In this document: positions 21,624 to 32,957 of the stretch, piece by piece | How positions within the stretch are numbered: the first letter of the stretch is position 1 | Layout: the number at the start of each line of letters is the position of its first letter | Assembly (NCBI GenBank): GCA_007115705.1 | Contig: QXEO01001123.1 | Location: 310,001-374,000, forward strand | DNA from: Dactylis glomerata | Taxonomy: Eukaryota > Streptophyta > Magnoliopsida > Poales > Poaceae | Reading direction: 5' to 3' | Length of the DNA stretch: 64,000 bases | The notes under the pieces: generated by a model | The model's database searches: none | Seen by the model: the letters and a program-made list of their open reading frames with translations, nothing else | Told to the model about the DNA's origin: nothing | Program-made: the position numbers and the translations under genes

Positions 21624-24543
21624 TTCGCAATTTTCTGCGCCTAGCTCAAAGGCGTTAAAGAAAAGCACTCTTGGGAGATAACCCAATGTTTTCTTTTCAG
21701 TACTTTTTCTTTTATTTGAGTCTTGGAAGTCATTACTACTGTAATGACCACTCCTTATCTTGTTTATTTCGTTTTTGTGCCTAGAGAAGCCTCTAATTTG
21801 AGTGAGGTAAAGATTTGGGGATATTGCTGTCCTGAAACTGTTTTCGGTGCTGCACCGTAAAAATTCGTGAAAATTCTCTGTTTATCTTTTGGACCTGTGA
21901 TTTCTTGTGCATATGCCCCAGGTTATATCCAAACTTGTCTTAGTTGAACACTTTTTGATTTGAGCAACAGAAAATCCCTCAAAAATTCGACCTTTGTCAG
22001 CTGTTCAGTTTTGACAGATTTCTGCCAATATTTGTGTTTGCCACTTTATCGCTTTCTTTTGAGTTCTTTTGATCATGGAACCTTTTGGGAAGTTGCTACA
22101 GTAGTATTTACTTTATATGTGGTGGTTTTGAGTTGAAACCTGAAGCTAAAAGAGGGTTGAATATATTTTATGCTTACACTAATGTTGCTAATAGAATTGT
22201 GTTTAGTTTTGTATGAAGGAAGTTTTCAAGTGTTGGGATTGGAGAATGATGAGATGAGTTGAAGAATGGACAAAATCTCAAGCTTGGGGATTCCCATGCA
22301 TCACCCCAATAAATATCCAAGAAGTACAAGCGTCAAAGCTTGGGGATGCCCCCGACGCACCCCTTCTTCATCGGCAAAAATCAGGTCACCTTTCAAGACA
22401 CTATATTTTTATTGCTTCATACACTATGTGTTTTTCTTGGAGCGTCAGTTGTTTTAGTTTTCTTAGTTGGTTTAGTTTGTTTGTTTGCTGCAATAAATGG
22501 TTGGACCCGAACAAATTTCTTTTGGAGAAGTTGCCTCGTTTTCATTTGCCTAGAACACTCTGTTTTTCATTCTTACAATTTCAATGAGTGTTCTCTTTTT
22601 CTGCTATTGCTTTTGGTTTTCGTTTTCGCCTTGATTTGCGTTCAGACCTTGTCATATCTTTTCATCAAGGTGTATTTTTGCCTCTGATTTTTATTGGTTT
22701 TCATCAAAAGAGGTGTTTATAAAAATTTCAAATGGTGTTGGAAAAGAGAAGAAGCTTTGTGCAAAATAGTGGTACAAGAAGGAGCTTGTGTAGACTGCGG
22801 CTTAGGCTTTTTCATGTCATGCTTGATGTCTTTTTGATGGTATGCTTAGTTGTTTTGCTGTAGCATGACTTGTCTCAAATAACTGAGATTGCTTAATGAG
22901 CCTTTGAAAAAATCATGCGTTGTTTTTATTGTATGGAAGCATTATTTTGGTTTTCTCCTTGATGCTTTATTTGGGTTGACTTGGCGCATGCTTACACATG
23001 TTAGACTCTTACAAAGTCACCAATAGCTTTCATGATCATTTAGTTTTTGACTTTTGATGCCATCTTATGCTTCTTTTAATGTCGCTTTGTCGCTTTGCAT
23101 GATTATGGCCATTATTGCTCTCTTAGTTGGTCGCTCCCAGTCTTTTGCTAGCCCTCGCCTTGTACTGAGTATGAGCTCTACTCGTGCATCCAACTCCTAA
23201 AAGCCAAAGTTTTCCATTGTGTCCACCATACATACCTACTAGCAATTTGCTATTCCAAGTAAATTTGACTTGCTTTTATTTTCTCTTCAAATTAAACTCT
23301 TACTAGTGTTATGCGAAATTCGGTCAGTAAAGCTCTCACGAACCGGAAGGCACACTTTACTTTTTCCTGTTCAAAAAATTTGACATTGTGGTCTCTTATG
23401 TTGAGTTGTTATGCTTGCAAGTTGTAAGTTGGATTCTAGCCCAGCCATGCTGTCATGGGCAAGCTTTCAACATTGCACATCTTAATTGAGTTGATATCGT
23501 GATCTTTTGTTTATGGATGCCCGCGGTGTGAAATGAATTGGGAATCTTGTGGGGATCATGGAGTTTGTATATGTGTTAGGGAAACGCCGGGCCGCCAATC
23601 TAAGCCATGCCTAATTCATGGTGGAAATTTGCAGCATACCCATGGTGAACATTCGACGACGCATCTCACAATAAAAAGCTAAACAAATGGCAAATAAAAG
23701 AGATGTCGAGGTGTTCATTGTCTGCTTATCCTGTCATTTTGGTGTGGGCTTGTTCCATGTCATCAGGGCACGGAGGTACCCCATTGGCGGTTCTCAATGA
23801 TATGCATATACTTACAATGACAAGAGCCTTGCTTGGGACTCTAAGTAAAGTAGCATGAGGTTTGGGTACTCGTATTCACGGGGCACGAGGTCTTCAACTT
23901 ATGATTTGTCAAGCATATGCATCATAATTGTTCTCGCATTAACTTTAACCATTCAAGATGCTTATGATGGGGGCAATGAGAGCTCAAAGCTGGTAAGTAC
24001 CATAATTTTTGAAGGTTATAAAACTTGCAATCACTGCTTCCCTCTGCGAAGGGCCTTTCTTCTACTTTTATGTTGAGTCACCACCTTCTTTCTTTATGCA
24101 CCATTAAGAGAGCATAGTTGTCATTCTTAGTGTGATATGCATTGTCCCAAAGTTCATTGATTGATTCATGATGATTGGTTTCACTTGTTCTTAAATTATT
24201 TGTATCTAGTCGCCCTCTTAAACTTTGAGGTGTCCTATGCATTTATGTTTTGCTCTCTTTGAAGGACAAGCTGAAAACCATTTGTATGTTTTTCCTTATG
24301 ATTTGAACACACGTTTGACTTTCATTGTTTCATTATCATGATCTTTTGTTTGTGTTCATTTGCATGTTTACAACATGGTTGCTAAGTTCTTATTGTCATG
24401 ATTATATCTTCATGCCCATGTTTTAAGTTCTTATGATCCCAGCTCACCAATGCTTACATATATGATCAAGATTGTGTAGGTGCATGTCACCTCAAAAATT
24501 ATTCTTTTGTTATCACTTACCTACTCAAGGACGAGCAGGAGTT
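21624..24543 (+). other. Non-coding tail of F
   Basis: No RT, RNase H or integrase. From about 21636 to 23260 it is collinear with D 26886-28450, and again from about 24030 to its end with D 28910-29442. Between these, 23270-24000 is unlike D. AAGCTTGGGGA-type purine motifs lie at 22280-22290 and 22336-22346. Confidence 0.75.
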
Positions 24544-24558
24544 GAGCTTGGGGATGCT
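24544..24558 (+). other. Polypurine tract of F
   Basis: GAGCTTGGGGATGCT directly before the 3' LTR, preceded by the block GGACGAGCAGG that also precedes the 3' LTR of D. Confidence 0.75.
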
Positions 24559-26178
24559 TGATACGTCTCAAACGTATCTATAATTTTTGATGCTCCATGC
24601 TTGTTTTTACACCATTTGCCTATTGTTTCGTTACACTTAGTAGCACTTTTATGCATTTTCCGGAACTAACCTATTAACAAGCGCCACAGTGCCAATTTCC
24701 TATTTTCTGCTGTTTTTGTGTTTCAGAAGTGATACACAGGAAATATTCTCGGAATTGGACGAAACAAGTTCCTGAAGTCTTATTTTTCCCGAAAGCTTCC
24801 AGAGATCCGAAGAAGTGTCGGAGGGGGGCCACCAGGGCCCCACACGCGTGGGTGGCGCGGCCAGGCCCCTGGCCACACCGGGCCCACGTGAGGGCGCCTG
24901 GCCCCTCCTCTGACATCGTCCCTTCGCCTATAAAGACCCCCCGACGGAAAAAACCTAAGTACCCGATCAGATTTCCAGAACACATCGCGATCCGCCGCCG
25001 CCGTCGACCCGAAGATCGGGAGGGTCCAGAAGCTCTTCCCGGCACCCTGCCGGAGAGGGGAATCGCCACCGGAGGTCTTCTTCATCGCCATGCTTGCCTC
25101 CGGAGCGATGAGTGAGTAGTCTACCTTGGACTATGGGTCCATAGCAGTAGCTAGATGGTTGTCTTCTCCACCATGTGCTTCATGTTTAGATCTCATGAGC
25201 TGCCCTACATGATTGAGATCACCGTTATGTAATTCTATGATGTTGGTTTGTTGGGATCCGATGAATATTGGTGTTTATGATTAAGTTGTTGTACTGAATT
25301 ATATCTTTTGTTATCTCTATGTTGTTTATGATCTTGCATGCTCTCCGTTGTTAGTAGCTATCTTGGCCGAGTAGTTGCTAGTGACTCCAAGAGGGGGTAT
25401 TTATGCTCGATAGTGGGTTCATGCCTCTATTTCACCTGGGGGAGTGACAGAAACCTCTAAGGTGGTAGATGTGTTGTTGCTACTAGGGAGAAAACAACAT
25501 TCATATGCTCAAGGGCATATGCTTTGTTTACATTACACACTTTGCTTAATGCAATTATCTGTTGTTCGCAACTTAATACTACTGGGGTGTTCGGATTGAT
25601 ATCTCCGGGAGTGGATTATTAGTCATAGATGCAGTTGGATGGCGGTCTATGTATTTTGTTGTAATGCCCGTAGTAAATCACATAGTGATCTTCTTGACAT
25701 ATCACGTTATCTTTATTCTATCAATTGCCCAACTGTAATTTGTTTACCCAGCATGTTTTATCTATGGAGAGACACCACTAGTGAACTGTGGACCCCGGTC
25801 CTATTTCCATCATATTGCTATCACCTGTTTACTTTTCTTGCACTGTTTACTTTACTCGCATTTTATTACTGTTTTCCACTCGATACGCTCATAATCTTTG
25901 TTTCAAGCAAACCGGTGAGATTGACAACCTCATCGCAAGTTGGGAACAAAGTACTTGGTTGTGTGTGTGCAGGTTCCATATCACCTTCAGTCGTCGCCGT
26001 CTCTCCTCTCCTGATCGATAAACCTTGGTATCTTAACTGAGGGAAAACTAGCCGCTACACTCATCATACCTTCCTCTTGGGGTTCCCAACGGGCTGGTCA
26101 TTCACCACGCACAAGGACTTACTGCTCCCTCGCTAATTACACGCCACCAGTCTTTTCTGGCGCCATCACCGAGTAGCA
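24559..26178 (+). repeat. 3' LTR of F
   Basis: 1620 bp matching 17746-19365, TATAAAG at 24929-24935, followed by the target copy CTTGG. Confidence 0.93.
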
Positions 26179-26183
26179 CTTGG

Positions 26184-26868
26184 GGAAGCTGGTTTTGTTA
26201 AGCATGATATTTTTAGTTCCCCAGCTTTAGTGGAGAAAGTTTGTTCTGATAATATTTTATCTCCCATATGTGATGTTCCTTCTTATGATGATATGTTTGA
26301 AGAATATGCTTTGCGAAATAGCTGTTCTTTAGCTTGTGATGATACTAAATATCTAGTTTATGATGGCTATGATGATGAGTATAATATTTTCAGTTCACCT
26401 ACTATTGAGGATAAAAGTATTTATGATTACAATATGCCTCCTATTTATGATGATTATGGTGATGAGAATAATTATTCTGTTGAATCTGCTCCTACTACTA
26501 TTGTTCATGTGGGGAGTATTAATTCTTTTATGCATGTGGCTCATGATAGGGATGTTTTATGTGATAGTTATATTGTTAGTTCTATTCATGATGCTACTAA
26601 AAGTTATTATGAGAGAGGGAAACATGGTTTGATGGATCTCAATAATATTGAGTTTCCCCTCTTTATGTTGCAATTCTTGAAGTTATACTTGTTTTGCCTT
26701 CCTATTCTTTTTGCTTTGCGCTTTTATGACTTGTCTCTTTACAAGACTATTTTTCATAGGAAGTGGTTTAGATTTAAATGTCTTTCACATTTTCTTTTTG
26801 ATGCTCTCTATTGCTTTAAGTTCCTATATGGCGCTTTTGCCTCAAGCGCTTATATGGCGCCCACATGA
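26184..26868 (+). pseudogene. D-specific ORF, main part
   Basis: The frame is open from the F insertion point to the stop at 26866-26868. The first part (to about 26620) encodes a very Asp/Tyr-rich acidic protein (PSYDDMFEEY, PIYDDYGDENNY). The last 75 residues are hydrophobic with aromatic runs (LFMLQFLKLYLFCLPILFAL) and could include a membrane segment. No ATG lies near the start, consistent with being the continuation of the frame at 17583. There is no gag, protease or polymerase motif. I recognise it only as a type of protein found in non-autonomous Triticeae Athila-like elements; its function is unknown. Confidence 0.45.
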
Positions 26869-29428
26869 GCATCTTTGCAAATTACTGCGCCTAGCTCAAA
26901 GGCGTTAAAGAAAAGCACTCTTGGGAGATAACCCAATATTTTATTTTCAGTACTTTTTCTTTTATTTGAGTCTTGGAAGTTATTACTACTGTAATAACCG
27001 CTCCTTATCCTTTTTATTTCGTTGTTGTGCCAAGGGAAGCCTCTAATTTGAGTGAGGTAAGATTTGGGGATGTTGTTGTCCTGAAACAGTTTTTGGTGCT
27101 ACACTGTAAAAATTTGTGAAAATTCTCTGTATATCTTTTGGACCTGCGATTTCTTGTGCATATGCCCCAGGTTATATCCAAACTTTCATTAGTTGAACAC
27201 TTCTTGATTTGAGCAACAGAAAACCCCTCAAAAATTCGATCTTTGTCAGCTGTTCTGTTTTGACAGATTTCTGCCAATATTTGTGTTTGCCGCTTTATCG
27301 CTTTCTTTTTGGGTTCTTTTGGTCACAGAAATTTTGCGGATGTTGCTACAGTAGTATATACTTAATATGTGGTGGTTTTGGGTTGAAACCTGAAGCAAAA
27401 AGAGGTTGATTATATGTTATGCTTGGACTAATGTTGCTAATAGAATTGTATTTAGTTTTGTATGAAGGAAGTTTTCAAGTGTAGGGATTGGAGAATGATG
27501 AGATGAGATAAAGAATGGACAAAAGCTCAAGCTTGGGGATGCCCATGCATCACCCCAAGAAATATCCAAGAAGTACAAGCGTCAAAGCTTGGGGATGCCC
27601 CCGAGGCACCCCTTCTTCATCGGCAAAAATCAGGTCACCTTTCAAGACAATATATTTTTATTGCTTCATGCTCTATGCATTTTTCTTGGAGTATTAGTTG
27701 TTTTTGTTTTCAGTATTAGTTTAGTTTAGTTTGCTGCAATAAATGGTTAGATCACATCATGTTTCTTTTGGAGGAGATGAACTCGTTTTTCATTGCCAAG
27801 AACACTCTAGTTTTCACTCTTATCGTTCAATGAGTGTTCTCTTTTTCTGCTACTGCGTTTAGCTTGCATTTTTCGCCTTGATTTGTGTTCAGATCTTGTT
27901 ATATCTTTTCATCAAGGTGTATTTTTGCCTCTGGTATATGTTGGTTTTCCTCAAAAGAGTTTCCTCAAAAAGGTTTGAATGGTGTTGGAAAAGAGAAAAA
28001 GCTTCATGCAAAAAAGTGGTACAAGAAGGAGCTTGTGTAGACTGCGGCCTAGGCTTTTGCATATCGTGCTTGATGTCTTTTTGATAGTATACTTAGTGGT
28101 TTTGCTGTAGCATGACTTGTCTCAAATAACTGAGATTGCTTAATGAGCCTTTGAAAAAATCATGCATTGTTTTAATTATTTGGAAGCATTATTTTGGTTT
28201 TCTCCTTGATGCTTTATTTGGGTTGACTTGGCGCATGCTCACACATGTTAGACTCATACAAAGTCGCCAATAGCCTCTATGATCATTTAGTTTTTGACTT
28301 TTGATGCCATCTTATGCTTCTTTTAATATTGCTTTGTCGCTTTGCATGATTATGGCCATTATTGCTCTCTTAGTTGGTCGCTCCCAGTCTTTTGCTAGCC
28401 CTCATTTTGTACTGAGTATGAGCTCTACTCGTGCATCCAACTCCCAAAAACCAAGTTTGCCATTGTGTCCACTATAAATTCCTATGCATGCTATTTGTAA
28501 GCCATTCCAAGTAAATTTTCATGTGCTACCTTTCAAAACTTTCAACTACTTCTCGTTTTGTGTCTCTGTTTTTAGCTCATGGGGACGTAGTGGTCGGATT
28601 TGCTATCTTCCATATTGTTTATTCCAAAAAGAAAAAAAAGAAAGAAAAAAGGCACTCCTCCATGGAATGTGAATGTTGGTGGGCACCCGATGGAATCGGT
28701 TAGCCATGGTTTGAGAAAGGAAAAAAGGTGGGGAGGAGTGCCAAGCTTTATAAAAGAGCACAAAAGTGCCAATCTCTCTCTCAAAAACCGGCTTCATTTT
28801 TGTATGGAAGATAGTAAGAACCCCATTGCCAGTCGTTGACAAAGACAACCACCTCTCAAAACCAATTTTTATCTCTCTGTTTTACAAATGAAAAACTCTA
28901 GCACATGTTTAATCACTGCTTCCCTCTGCGAAGGGCCTTTCTTTTACTTTTATGTTGAGTCACCACCTTCTATCTTTATGCACCGTCTAAGAGAGCATAG
29001 TTGTCATTCTGAGTATAATGTGCATTGTCCCAAAGTTTTCATTGATTGATTCATGATCATGGTTTCACTTGTTCTCAAATTATTTGTATCTAGTCGTCCT
29101 CTTAAACTTGAAGGTGTCCTATGCATTTATGTTTTGCTCTCCATGAAGGACAAGCTGAAAACCATTTGTATGTTTTTCCTTATGATTTGAACACACGTTT
29201 GACTTTCATTGTTTCATTTTCATGATCTTTTGTTTGTGTTCATTTGCATGTTTACGACATGGTTGCTAAGTTTCTATTGTCAAGATTATATCTTTCATGC
29301 CCATGTTTTAAGTTCTTTGATCTCAGCACTCAATGCTTTACCTATATGATCAAGATTGTGATGGTGCATGTCACCTCAAAAATTATTTCTTTTGTTATCA
29401 CTTACCTACTCGAGGACGAGCAGGAGTT
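26869..29428 (+). other. Non-coding mosaic tail of D
   Basis: 26886-28450 is F-like, 28465-28860 is E-like (compare 13750-14220), and 28910-29442 is F-like again. It includes purine motifs AAGCTTGGGGA at 27529-27539 and 27585-27595, and a stem with 11 bp arms at 28651-28661 and 28732-28742. Confidence 0.7.
28651..28742. other. Conserved stem-loop in the D tail
   Basis: Arms GGCACTCCTCC and GGAGGAGTGCC are identical to those of E (13999-14090), with a similar loop length and core. Confidence 0.6.
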
Positions 29429-29442
29429 AAGCTTGGGGATGC
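29429..29442 (+). other. Polypurine tract of D
   Basis: AAGCTTGGGGATGC immediately upstream of the 3' LTR. Confidence 0.75.
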
Positions 29443-30982
29443 TGATACGTCTCAAACATATCCATAATTTTTGATGCTCCATGCTTGTTTTTACACCATT
29501 TGCCTTGTGTTTTGTTACACTTCGTGGCATTTTTATGCGATTTTCGGAACTAACCTATTGACAAGATGCCACAGTGCCAGTTCCCTGTTTTCTGCTATTT
29601 TTGTGTTTTAGAAAAGCTACACAGGAAATATTCTCGGAATTGGACAAAACAAAAGCCAGAAGTCTTATTTTTCCCGGAAGCTTCCCGAAGACCGAAAGAG
29701 AGCCGGAGGGGGGCCAGAGGCCGCCCTCACACATAGGTGGCGCGGCCCAGGCCCTGGCTGCGCCACCCTGGTGTGAGGAGCCCCTGGCTGCCTCCTGACG
29801 ACGCCCCTTCGCCTATATAAAGCCTCGGGACGGAAAACCCTAAGGGAGTCGGCGAAATTTCTAGAACAGTTCCGCAGCGCCGCCGCCGTCGAAGCCAAAT
29901 TTTGGGGGACAGAAGTCTCTGTTCCGGCACCCTGCCGGGATGGGGAAGTGCCCCCGGAGCCATCTCCATCGGTCTCCATCGCCGTCTCCGCCGTCTCCAT
30001 CGACCTCACCGCCATCTCCGTCAACCTTGCTATCTCCTATGATGAGGAGGGAGTAGTTCATCCCCGGGGCTGAGGGCTCTACCGGTAGCTATGTGGTTCA
30101 CCTCTCTCTCCCATGATGTGATTTTTATGTGATCGTGAGCTTTGTATCATGTTGAATAAGTAGATGTTACTCTTCTTCATTATGTGTACTCTAGTGTGTT
30201 ATTAAAGTAATCTATTCCTCCTGCCATGGTGTAACTGTGACAGTGCGTGCATCGTGGTAGTACTTGGTCTACGCTACGATTGTGATCTCTTGTGGATTAT
30301 GAGAATAATTATCACTATGATAGTATTGAAGTGATCTATTCCTCCTTTTATGGTGTAATGTTGACAGTGTGTGCACCATGTTAGTACTTGGTCTAAGTTG
30401 CAATAATATTTATCTTGAGTTGTGATTTGATTTGGATATCTCTATGAGTGGTGTTTGTCAAGTACTTGATGAACTTTAAGGAGTGCTTCGTAGCCCTACG
30501 CAATGATTAGTGTTATTCAATAGGAGAGTAATTCAGAGTACCATAGTGAAGAGAAGTTATTTATTTGTTCAATTATGTTGTATTTGTTGGGAGTGTGTCC
30601 ACTAGTGAAAGTATGATCCCTAGGCCTTGTTTCCAAGCATTGCACACCGTTTACTTCCTGTTTTGTTACATGTTTGCTTGCAGCGATACTTATTCCATAT
30701 TATATTTACTACTCATAATCATCACTACTACTTGTATTTCACTATCTCTTCGCCGAACTAGTGCACCTATACATCTGACAAGTGTATTGGGTGTGTTGGG
30801 GACACAAGAGACTTTCTGTATCGTAATTGCAGGGTTGCTTGAGAGGATAGCTTTGACCTCTTCCTCCCTAAGTTCGATAAACCTTGGGTGATCCACTTAA
30901 GGGAAACTTGCTGCTGCTCTACAAACCTGTGCACTTGGAGGTCCAACACTGTCTACAAGAACAGAAGCGTGTGTAGACATCA
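29443..30982 (+). repeat. 3' LTR of D (1540 bp, uninterrupted)
   Basis: It starts TGATACGTCTCAAACATATC and ends GTGTAGACATCA. The GC hairpin is at 29725-29778 and TATATAAAG at 29814-29822. It is the reference copy used to recognise the pieces at 6527-6696 and 16180-17421. Confidence 0.92.
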
Positions 30983-31038
30983 GCCCCTCTGGTGACGCGG
31001 GGCGGGCGATGGCGAAGAGTAGACTGTAGGAGCCGGTG
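30983..31038. other. 56 bp between D and G
   Basis: A short GC-rich remnant of the old insertion site, beginning with the presumed D target copy GCCCC and ending with GTG, the left target of G. Too short to identify. Confidence 0.5.
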
Positions 31039-31892
31039 CACTAGTGGAAAAAGAGGCTTCTATCCGCCACCTTTAGTCCCTAAACTATTTGGGCCGGGAC
31101 TAAAGGGCGCATTAGTCCCGGTTCGTGCCGATGGGGCACGACCAGCACCTAGTCCTGGTTCGTAATGGACCTTTAGTCCCGGTCGTTAACACAGACCGGG
31201 ACTAATGGGTTGGCTGGCGGGAACCCCACGGGCGGCGGCCTTTAGTCCCGGCCCGTGTTAATGACCGGGACTAAAGGGCGACCTTTAATCCCGGCCTTTA
31301 ACATGGACCGGGACTAAAGACCGTCGCCTACAAAATCGAGCTTCTCTTCCCCCGAGCCTGCCAGTACACTAATGGTGGTCGGAAGCTTGGATTGAGTGGA
31401 GAGGTCATGCCCGATTTTTTTATCAATATTATCCAAGATTTTGAGTTATTTCATCTATCTAATTGGTTCAAAAGGTTAGCAACTTTACTCTCTCATCTTT
31501 AATTGCTAATTTAGCTCATATAATGCTCTACATGTGGTGAGATTTGTGGCTATAATTTAGGAGTAATTATGGGAGTTTATTTGATTTATATAGCATTTGA
31601 GCTTAAATTAATTCCTTAGTTTGCACATGTGTAGAGGTGGTGTACTTGTATGTTGACCAAAATGAGTATGAAGTAGAAATTTGTCATGCACATATATAGC
31701 TCTTTTTATGCTCAAAAAATAGAGGGATTTATGGAGTAATTAATGTTAGAAAGTAATGTGGGAGTAATTGTGAGCTTATGTGATTTACAATAATAATTTT
31801 TGAGTAGGATTTATTTGCAATAATTTTTGTAAACAATGCGAGTTTATTCCTTGTATTAATTTGGTTTATTATATACTTCCATAATAATGCAG

Positions 31893-32957
31893 ATGAACCG
31901 GCAATGGATGTACGGTAGCCAAGTCTCAAGCGAGTTCATTAAGGGCTTGCAGGATTTCCTTCGTGTGGCTGATGCGAACAAGCGGAATGGTTTTGTTGTC
32001 TGTCCATGTAGTGTGTGTAAGAATCTGAAGAATTACTCTTCATCAAGAACCCTTCACGTGCACCTGCTTCAGCACGGTTTCATGCCCAGCTACAATTGTT
32101 GGACCAAGCACGGAGAAAGAGGTGTTACAATGGAAAACAATGAAGAAGAGGATGATGACAACTATCCTGGGTTCCCTGAATATGGTGATACTTTCATGGG
32201 AGAAGCTGAAGGGGGAGCTGAAGGGGAAGCTGAAGGAGAGACACATGATGAGGCCCCTGATGATCTCGGTCGGACCATTGCTGATACACGAAGAGAATGC
32301 GAAACTAATAAGGAGAGGGAGAAGTTAGATCGCATGTTAGAGGATCACAAAAAGTCCTTATACCCAAACTGCCAAAATGGTCTGAAAAAGCTGGGCAGCA
32401 CACTTGAATTGCTGAAATGGAAGGCAGATGAAGGTATATCTGACTCCGGATTTGAAAAGTTGCTGAAAATGATGAGGAATATGCTTCCAAAGGATAACGA
32501 ATTGCCCACCAGTACGTACGAAGCCAAGAAGATTGTCTGCCCTCTAGGTTTAGAGGTTCAGAAGATACATGCATGTCCTAATGACTGCATCCTCTATCGT
32601 GGTGACTATGAAAATTTGACTGAATGCCCGATATGCACTGCATTGCGGTATAAGATCAGAGGAGATGATTCTGGTGATGTTGAGGGCGAGCCCCCCAGGA
32701 AGAGGGTTCCTGCCAAGGTGATGTGGTATGCTCCTATAGTACCATGGTTGAAACGTTTGTTTCGGTGCAAAGAGCATGCCAAGTTATTGCGATGGCACAA
32801 AGAGGACCGTTTGTCAGACGGGATCTTGAGACACCCCGCTGATGGGTCTCAATGGAGAAAGATCGACAATAAGTTTAAAGATTTTGCAGGTGACGCAAGG
32901 AACAGACGGAGAAAAAGTGGAGCAGGCCCGCTACGGTTAGTACTACTGATAAGGTAG
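31893..32957 (+). pseudogene. CACTA transposase fragment of G, fused out of frame to ORF2
   Basis: It begins at ATG 31893 right after an intron-like acceptor (ATAATGCAG). The first 90 codons match the N-terminal transposase-associated domain of H (NRQWMYG, CPCSVCKNL, LHVHLLQHGFMP). The similarity continues through the acidic linker and the zinc-knuckle-like region (CPNDCILYRG) up to FAGDARN at about 32905. In H the first catalytic Asp follows about 11 residues later; here the frame jumps into ORF2-type sequence and stops after 17 unrelated residues. All three catalytic acidic positions are therefore missing. It might still encode a DNA-binding fragment, but cannot encode an active transposase. 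Confidence 0.85.

Larger units (their letters stand above)
17746..26178 (+). mobile_element. LTR retrotransposon F, complete, non-autonomous Athila-type (8433 bp)
   Basis: LTRs of exactly 1620 bp (17746-19365 and 24559-26178) are flanked by a perfect target duplication CTTGG (17741-17745 and 26179-26183). There is a tRNA-Asp PBS and a gag-protease region, but no RT or integrase in the 2.9 kb that follow. I count about 15 LTR differences (about 0.9%), so it is older than E but much younger than D. It is inserted between the two parts of the D ORF. Same family as A. Probably Sabrina/WHAM-like, by recall. Confidence 0.93.
6527..30982 (+). mobile_element. LTR retrotransposon D, Athila-type, the host of C, E and F
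   Basis: D's pieces are: 5' LTR 6527-6696 and 16180-17421, PBS 17432-17448, interior 17449-17745 and 26179-29442, 3' LTR 29443-30982. The first 133 bp of the 5' LTR lie left of C, outside the window. Adding 133 + 170 + 1237 gives 1540 bp, the exact length of the 3' LTR, which confirms the reconstruction. D encodes no gag, protease or RT, only a family-specific ORF. In about 390 bp compared by eye (16185 onward against 29743 onward) I count about 17 differences, mostly transitions, so D is clearly older than E and F. The bases after its 3' end (GCCCC, 30983-30987) are the expected target duplication. Confidence 0.85.

Noticed and set aside
29665..30061. Overlapping minus-strand ORFs
   Set aside because: D LTR promoter and leader; frames open only because of GC triplet-like repeats.
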